Assembly (NCBI GenBank): GCA_964463485.1
Contig: CAYXDO010000039.1
Location: forward strand, 9,931-73,930
Length of the DNA stretch: 64,000 nucleotides
Source: CAYXDO01 sp964463485
Lineage (GTDB): Bacteria; Myxococcota; Kuafuiibacteriia; Kuafuiibacteriales; Kuafuiibacteriaceae
Reading direction: 5' to 3'
The notes beneath the pieces are model-generated. The model ran no database searches. It was given only the letters and a program-made list of their open reading frames with translations, and was not told the DNA's origin. Shown here in pieces: positions 61,060 through 64,000 of this stretch. A program made the position numbers and the translations under genes. Within the stretch, counting starts at the first letter, position 1. The number at the start of each line of letters is the position of its first letter.

Positions 61060-63012
61060 ATGTCCCGGACCGCATTGGCCGCGCTCGCGATCTGCTGGGC
61101 CACCTCGGTCTCCGCGGTTGGCTTTGCGGCCGAGTGGTCGTGGCGTCCCGTGCTTTCGGCGCCTCGGATTGGCGGGCGTCTGTGGTCTTTGGCCGTGGAC
61201 GCTCGGGACCCGCGTCGTATTTTCGTCGGAACGGAGGAAGGCACGCTCGTGCGTTCGACCGACGGCGGCAACTCATGGACCGAGCACGAGCTGAGTCCGC
61301 TCGTGGTCGAGCAAACTCAGGTGGGTTTGCAGGGGCCGGGCCTTCCTGAGCTCGGCGAGAGCCCGCCGAAGATCTTCGTCGCCTACCCGCCCTACATCGA
61401 TTACGCCGACTATCCTCGCTACCTGGACTGGAAGACTCCGGATCACTTCGTGCTGCCAGACATTTTCACGCTGAGAGTCCGGCCCACGATCAACGACCCC
61501 GAGGCCAGCCTCCTGTATGACGTGATGCGTGAGCCCACGCGCTCCCCCACGCCGGTGGTTCGAATCGCTCTCTGTGACGGGTTTCGGTGGCCCCTGGTGG
61601 CTGCCACGACGAGCGAGCTCTTTGGCAGTGACGACGACGGACTCACCTTCATGCGACTCTTCGCGGTGAGCGGGGGCGAGGCGATCGCCGATGTCGTTTG
61701 TTCACCGGTGGATCGTGGCGTCATCGCGCTTGCGACGGACGTTGGGATGTTCGTGTCCAAAGACGGTGGGGCTACGTTCGACCCGACCTCGGGTCTTTGG
61801 CCCGGGGAGCCGGCGAGCGCGGTCGCGTTCGACCGCGAGGGTGAGTTGTACGCGGCCGACGGGGAGACGCTCTACTCAGGCCAGCCCGGATCGGAGCTCT
61901 CCGAGATCTACCCGGCCGCGCACGACTCGGATACGACACCCTGGCTCGACATTCGCTCGATCGAGCTCGTCTCCGAGTCCGACGAGGACCCGCTCGCCGA
62001 GCTGCGTTCCGAGGATGGCTCGGCCTGCGGCCGGAAGCGACGAGTGGCTCGAAGAAAGAAACCCAAGATCCCGCCCGACCTCGTTCCTCCATCTCAGGAC
62101 GAGAGCGTGACGCCGCCCTCGGAGGCGACTGCCAGCGACGCGATGAGTTTGCCGGAGATATGGATCGCGACGGACGGCGGGATCCGGCGGCGTGACTCAG
62201 CGGGTCGTTGGACCCGGGTCCCCTCGCTCGAGGGCGAGGCGACGACTCAGGTCCGCGCCGGTCGATCCCCCGAGGGGCGCCGCCGCATCGCCGCGATGAC
62301 TCGTGAGTACGTATTTTCTTCGGACGACGGGGGCGCCACCTGGACGCCTTTTTTCCACGGGATGACTCCGCGAACGTATCGATGGCTGGCGTCGGTCGAG
62401 GGAGGGGCCAGCCGTCCGTCCGTATGGTACTTACTCACGAGCGGGGAGCTGTGGACTACGGCGCCGCTGGCGCCCCGCCCGCCTCGCGGGCCCGATCCGA
62501 TCGAGCTTCAGCGCTGGGCGACCTCGCGGCTCGAGAGTGCGGAGCCGCTCGATCTGGTCGTGGGTGATGTGTTGGATCGGGTGGGTTTGTCGAACGAAGT
62601 CATAGCGTCGGTTCACGCCCGCGCAGACGCGAAGAATTGGCTTCCCTACGTCGATGTCTTCTTCGACTGGGCAAAGAACGCGGACAGCGGGCGCGTGGAT
62701 CGGCAGGGCCTCCTGGTGCAGACGAACCTGGAAGCTACGACAGACAGTGTCTATTTTTTCTGGGTTCAGTTTTCGTGGTGGTGGGATCCGCCGGAGGAGC
62801 TCCAGGCGAGAGAGGAGCTCCATCAGCTACGAAAGCGGATCTCGTTTGCGGCGGGGGATGTGTGGCGGGAGCGAATCTCGGTGCTCACCGAGCTCTCGTC
62901 GGGTCGTGGGTCGCCGTTCGAGCTCGAGGCGATGCGGACCCGAGTCATTGCGCTCGACGCGTTGCTCGACATTTGGAGGGGCCGAGGCTCCTCGAGAGGA
63001 GTACAGCCATGA
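61060..63012 (+). CDS. Exported BNR/sortilin-like beta-propeller protein
   Basis: A 650-residue secreted protein from ATG 61060, whose signal sequence (MSRTALAALAICWATSVSA) is better than that from ATG 61021 or GTG 60988. BNR-type strands recur: IFVGTEEGTLVRSTDGGNSW (about 52-71), ELFGSDDDGLTFMRLF, MFVSKDGGATFDPTSG and YVFSSDDGGATWTPFF. Residues about 320-365 are a basic/Pro-rich linker (CGRKRRVARRKKPKIPPD). The C-terminal 150 residues are helical and charged. The Asp-box pattern SxDxGxTW is found in sialidases and sortilin-like propellers; no catalytic residues are seen. Its end overlaps the next gene as ATGA. Confidence 0.84.
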   Translation: MSRTALAALAICWATSVSAVGFAAEWSWRPVLSAPRIGGRLWSLAVDARDPRRIFVGTEEGTLVRSTDGGNSWTEHELSPLVVEQTQVGLQGPGLPELGESPPKIFVAYPPYIDYADYPRYLDWKTPDHFVLPDIFTLRVRPTINDPEASLLYDVMREPTRSPTPVVRIALCDGFRWPLVAATTSELFGSDDDGLTFMRLFAVSGGEAIADVVCSPVDRGVIALATDVGMFVSKDGGATFDPTSGLWPGEPASAVAFDREGELYAADGETLYSGQPGSELSEIYPAAHDSDTTPWLDIRSIELVSESDEDPLAELRSEDGSACGRKRRVARRKKPKIPPDLVPPSQDESVTPPSEATASDAMSLPEIWIATDGGIRRRDSAGRWTRVPSLEGEATTQVRAGRSPEGRRRIAAMTREYVFSSDDGGATWTPFFHGMTPRTYRWLASVEGGASRPSVWYLLTSGELWTTAPLAPRPPRGPDPIELQRWATSRLESAEPLDLVVGDVLDRVGLSNEVIASVHARADAKNWLPYVDVFFDWAKNADSGRVDRQGLLVQTNLEATTDSVYFFWVQFSWWWDPPEELQAREELHQLRKRISFAAGDVWRERISVLTELSSGRGSPFELEAMRTRVIALDALLDIWRGRGSSRGVQP

Positions 63013-63653
63013 GGCTTCATGGACTTTCGTTCAAGACGACCGGGGTGTTTGCGGTGATTGGTTTTTTTGCCGTGACTGGGTTTTTTGCGGCACCTGCGGT
63101 CGCTCAAAGCGCCGCCGAGGTCGCCAAGGCGAAGCAAACCCGCGCTTCGGAGCCCACGGCAGCGGAGACGATCACCGCGGCCCTCGAGTATTTTCGGGTC
63201 GATCCGGAGCGCTTCGACAGCTATCGAGCCAAGGCGAGATCGCGCGCGCTGCTCCCTATCGTCGCGGGCGGCTATCGATACGACGGCGACAAATACGTAC
63301 GTCGAGAGACTCAGGAACCCACCCCGCAGACGAACGACGAGAATACCAGCCGGGCGTTGAACGCATTCTCCGTCGGCGCCGTTTGGGATTTCCGCGAGCT
63401 CATGTTCAACCCGGCGGAGCTCCAGGTCTACGGCATCATCGGCGTCCAGCGCGACGTGATGTTGGAAGTCACCCGAACGTATTATTTGCGCCAGCAATTG
63501 CTGCTTCGAAGAGACCTCGAGCCGCCGCAGGACGCGATGGCCCAGAAGTCCCTCGATCTGCGCATCGACGAGCTCACCGCGACGCTCGATGTGATGACGG
63601 GCGGTTGGTTCTCGCGGACGGCGGACCAGAGACGCCTGGGCACGTTGCAGTAA
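63009..63653 (+). CDS. Small exported protein of unknown function
   Basis: A 214-residue protein from ATG 63009, overlapping the upstream stop (ATGA) and preceded by a GAGGAG Shine-Dalgarno. The signal peptide is long (MRLHGLSFKTTGVFAVIGFF and on to APAVAQ). The mature part has a YRYDGDKYVRRE strand, a FSVGAVWDFRELMFNPAELQVYG stretch in pieces and a helical C-terminus. These recall the periplasmic helical parts of outer-membrane factor proteins but are too short to call. No known family. It is translationally coupled to the propeller gene, so the two proteins probably work together. Confidence 0.8.
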   Translation: MRLHGLSFKTTGVFAVIGFFAVTGFFAAPAVAQSAAEVAKAKQTRASEPTAAETITAALEYFRVDPERFDSYRAKARSRALLPIVAGGYRYDGDKYVRRETQEPTPQTNDENTSRALNAFSVGAVWDFRELMFNPAELQVYGIIGVQRDVMLEVTRTYYLRQQLLLRRDLEPPQDAMAQKSLDLRIDELTATLDVMTGGWFSRTADQRRLGTLQ

Positions 63654-63726
63654 TCCCGCCTAATCCTCATTCTGCCTCAGGATCGGGCACGGGCACGGGC
63701 ACGGACGGGCACGGGCACGGCATTTT
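63652..63726. repeat. 75-bp direct repeat, copy 1
   Basis: Starts within the stop codon of the preceding gene and ends in CATTTT. It contains five GGGCAC units. An identical 75-bp copy is at 63926-64000 and a partial inverted copy lies between them. Confidence 0.95.
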
Positions 63727-63873
63727 CGGGACCTCGGCGGCTGTCGAGGAGATCAACGACGGTCCGCGCCGCGCGAACCACCTCAGGAACCCGAGCCGTC
63801 TCTCGATGAGTGAGACCCTGGCTCGCTGGCTAGCCAGTAGCGTCGAAATTCGGCGGGGCTCTGCGGGGACTTC

Positions 63874-63897
63874 GTGCCCGTGCCCGTGCCCGATCCT
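63874..63897. repeat. Inverted copy of the GGGCAC segment
   Basis: GTGCCCGTGCCCGTGCCCG followed by ATCCT is the exact reverse complement of the AGGATC-GGGCAC-GGGCAC-GGGCAC part of the flanking 75-bp repeats. With either copy it can form a long stem. Confidence 0.93.
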
Positions 63898-63925
63898 GAT
63901 CCTGCCTCTAAAATGATCACCTATG

Positions 63926-64000
63926 AATCCCGCCTAATCCTCATTCTGCCTCAGGATCGGGCACGGGCACGGGCACGGACGGGCACGGGCACGGCATTTT
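63926..64000. repeat. 75-bp direct repeat, copy 2, reaching the window end
   Basis: Identical to 63652-63726 along all 75 visible bases. The true repeat may continue beyond the window. The stretch 63727-63925 between the copies has no gene I can support. Confidence 0.95.

Noticed and set aside
63652..64000. A CRISPR array
   Set aside because: The repeats are only two exact copies with one spacer-like interval that contains an inverted copy. There are no regular spacers and no cas genes.

Overview
The window is GC-rich, densely coded DNA that reads as the chromosome of a Myxococcota bacterium, probably of the Polyangia type. Supporting signs are a PEGA-tailed Ser/Thr kinase, an FHA-containing sigma-54 activator, an AgmX/PglI-type C-terminal domain protein, a TSP3-OmpA protein, many lipoproteins and beta-propellers, and Cys-rich secreted tails. 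GTG and TTG starts are frequent, and two genes appear to start at CTG inside CTGA stop/start overlaps. I found no tRNA, rRNA, CRISPR array, prophage or transposase.

Layout. 1-10.7 kb: 3' end of murI, a HEAT/zinc-ribbon/TPR protein, an HD-domain phosphohydrolase, a metallophosphoesterase, an AgmX-like protein, an outer-membrane barrel, then a minus-strand set (PPK2-like kinase, RMD1/DUF155 protein, and a protein made of two copies of one small beta domain). 10.7-17.9 kb: a plus-strand run of a lipoprotein propeller with one CXXCH motif, a PLP enzyme fused to a gluconate-dehydrogenase-subunit-3-like domain, a GMC oxidoreductase and a thioredoxin-TSP3-OmpA fusion. 17.9-23.3 kb: a minus-strand lanthipeptide locus, consisting of a precursor with a Nif11-type leader, a LanM synthetase, a PhyH-type Fe(II)/2-oxoglutarate dioxygenase and possibly a coiled-coil protein. 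This is the most interesting system here. 23.4-36 kb: rsmG, a PilZ/TPR protein, a PEGA protein, a stand-alone C39-like lipoprotein, a pseudokinase-like protein, a wax-synthase-like membrane acyltransferase and a sigma-54 activator, interleaved with three members of a four-member lipoprotein beta-propeller family (the fourth is at 44.7 kb). 36-50.8 kb: a lipoprotein, a LolD/LolE-like ABC pair, the kinase, a PlsC-like acyltransferase, an orphan helical protein, ctaB plus a DUF420 protein, a thioredoxin-rhodanese fusion, a hexapeptide acyltransferase and a CBM9-like lipoprotein. 51.1-63.7 kb: a plus-strand block of envelope and secreted proteins, namely an outer-membrane barrel, two very large tandem paralogous zinc metalloproteases, a BNR/sortilin-type propeller and a small exported protein. 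It is followed by GGGCAC-rich repeats that run off the window.

How genes work together (inference). lanA-lanM-phyH should make a dehydrated, cyclised and probably hydroxylated peptide. Its exporter and leader peptidase are not beside it, although a C39-fold lipoprotein lies 5.5 kb away. The CXXCH lipoprotein, subunit-3-like domain and GMC flavoprotein together resemble a three-part periplasmic dehydrogenase. The 51-64 kb block looks like a cell-surface proteolysis module.
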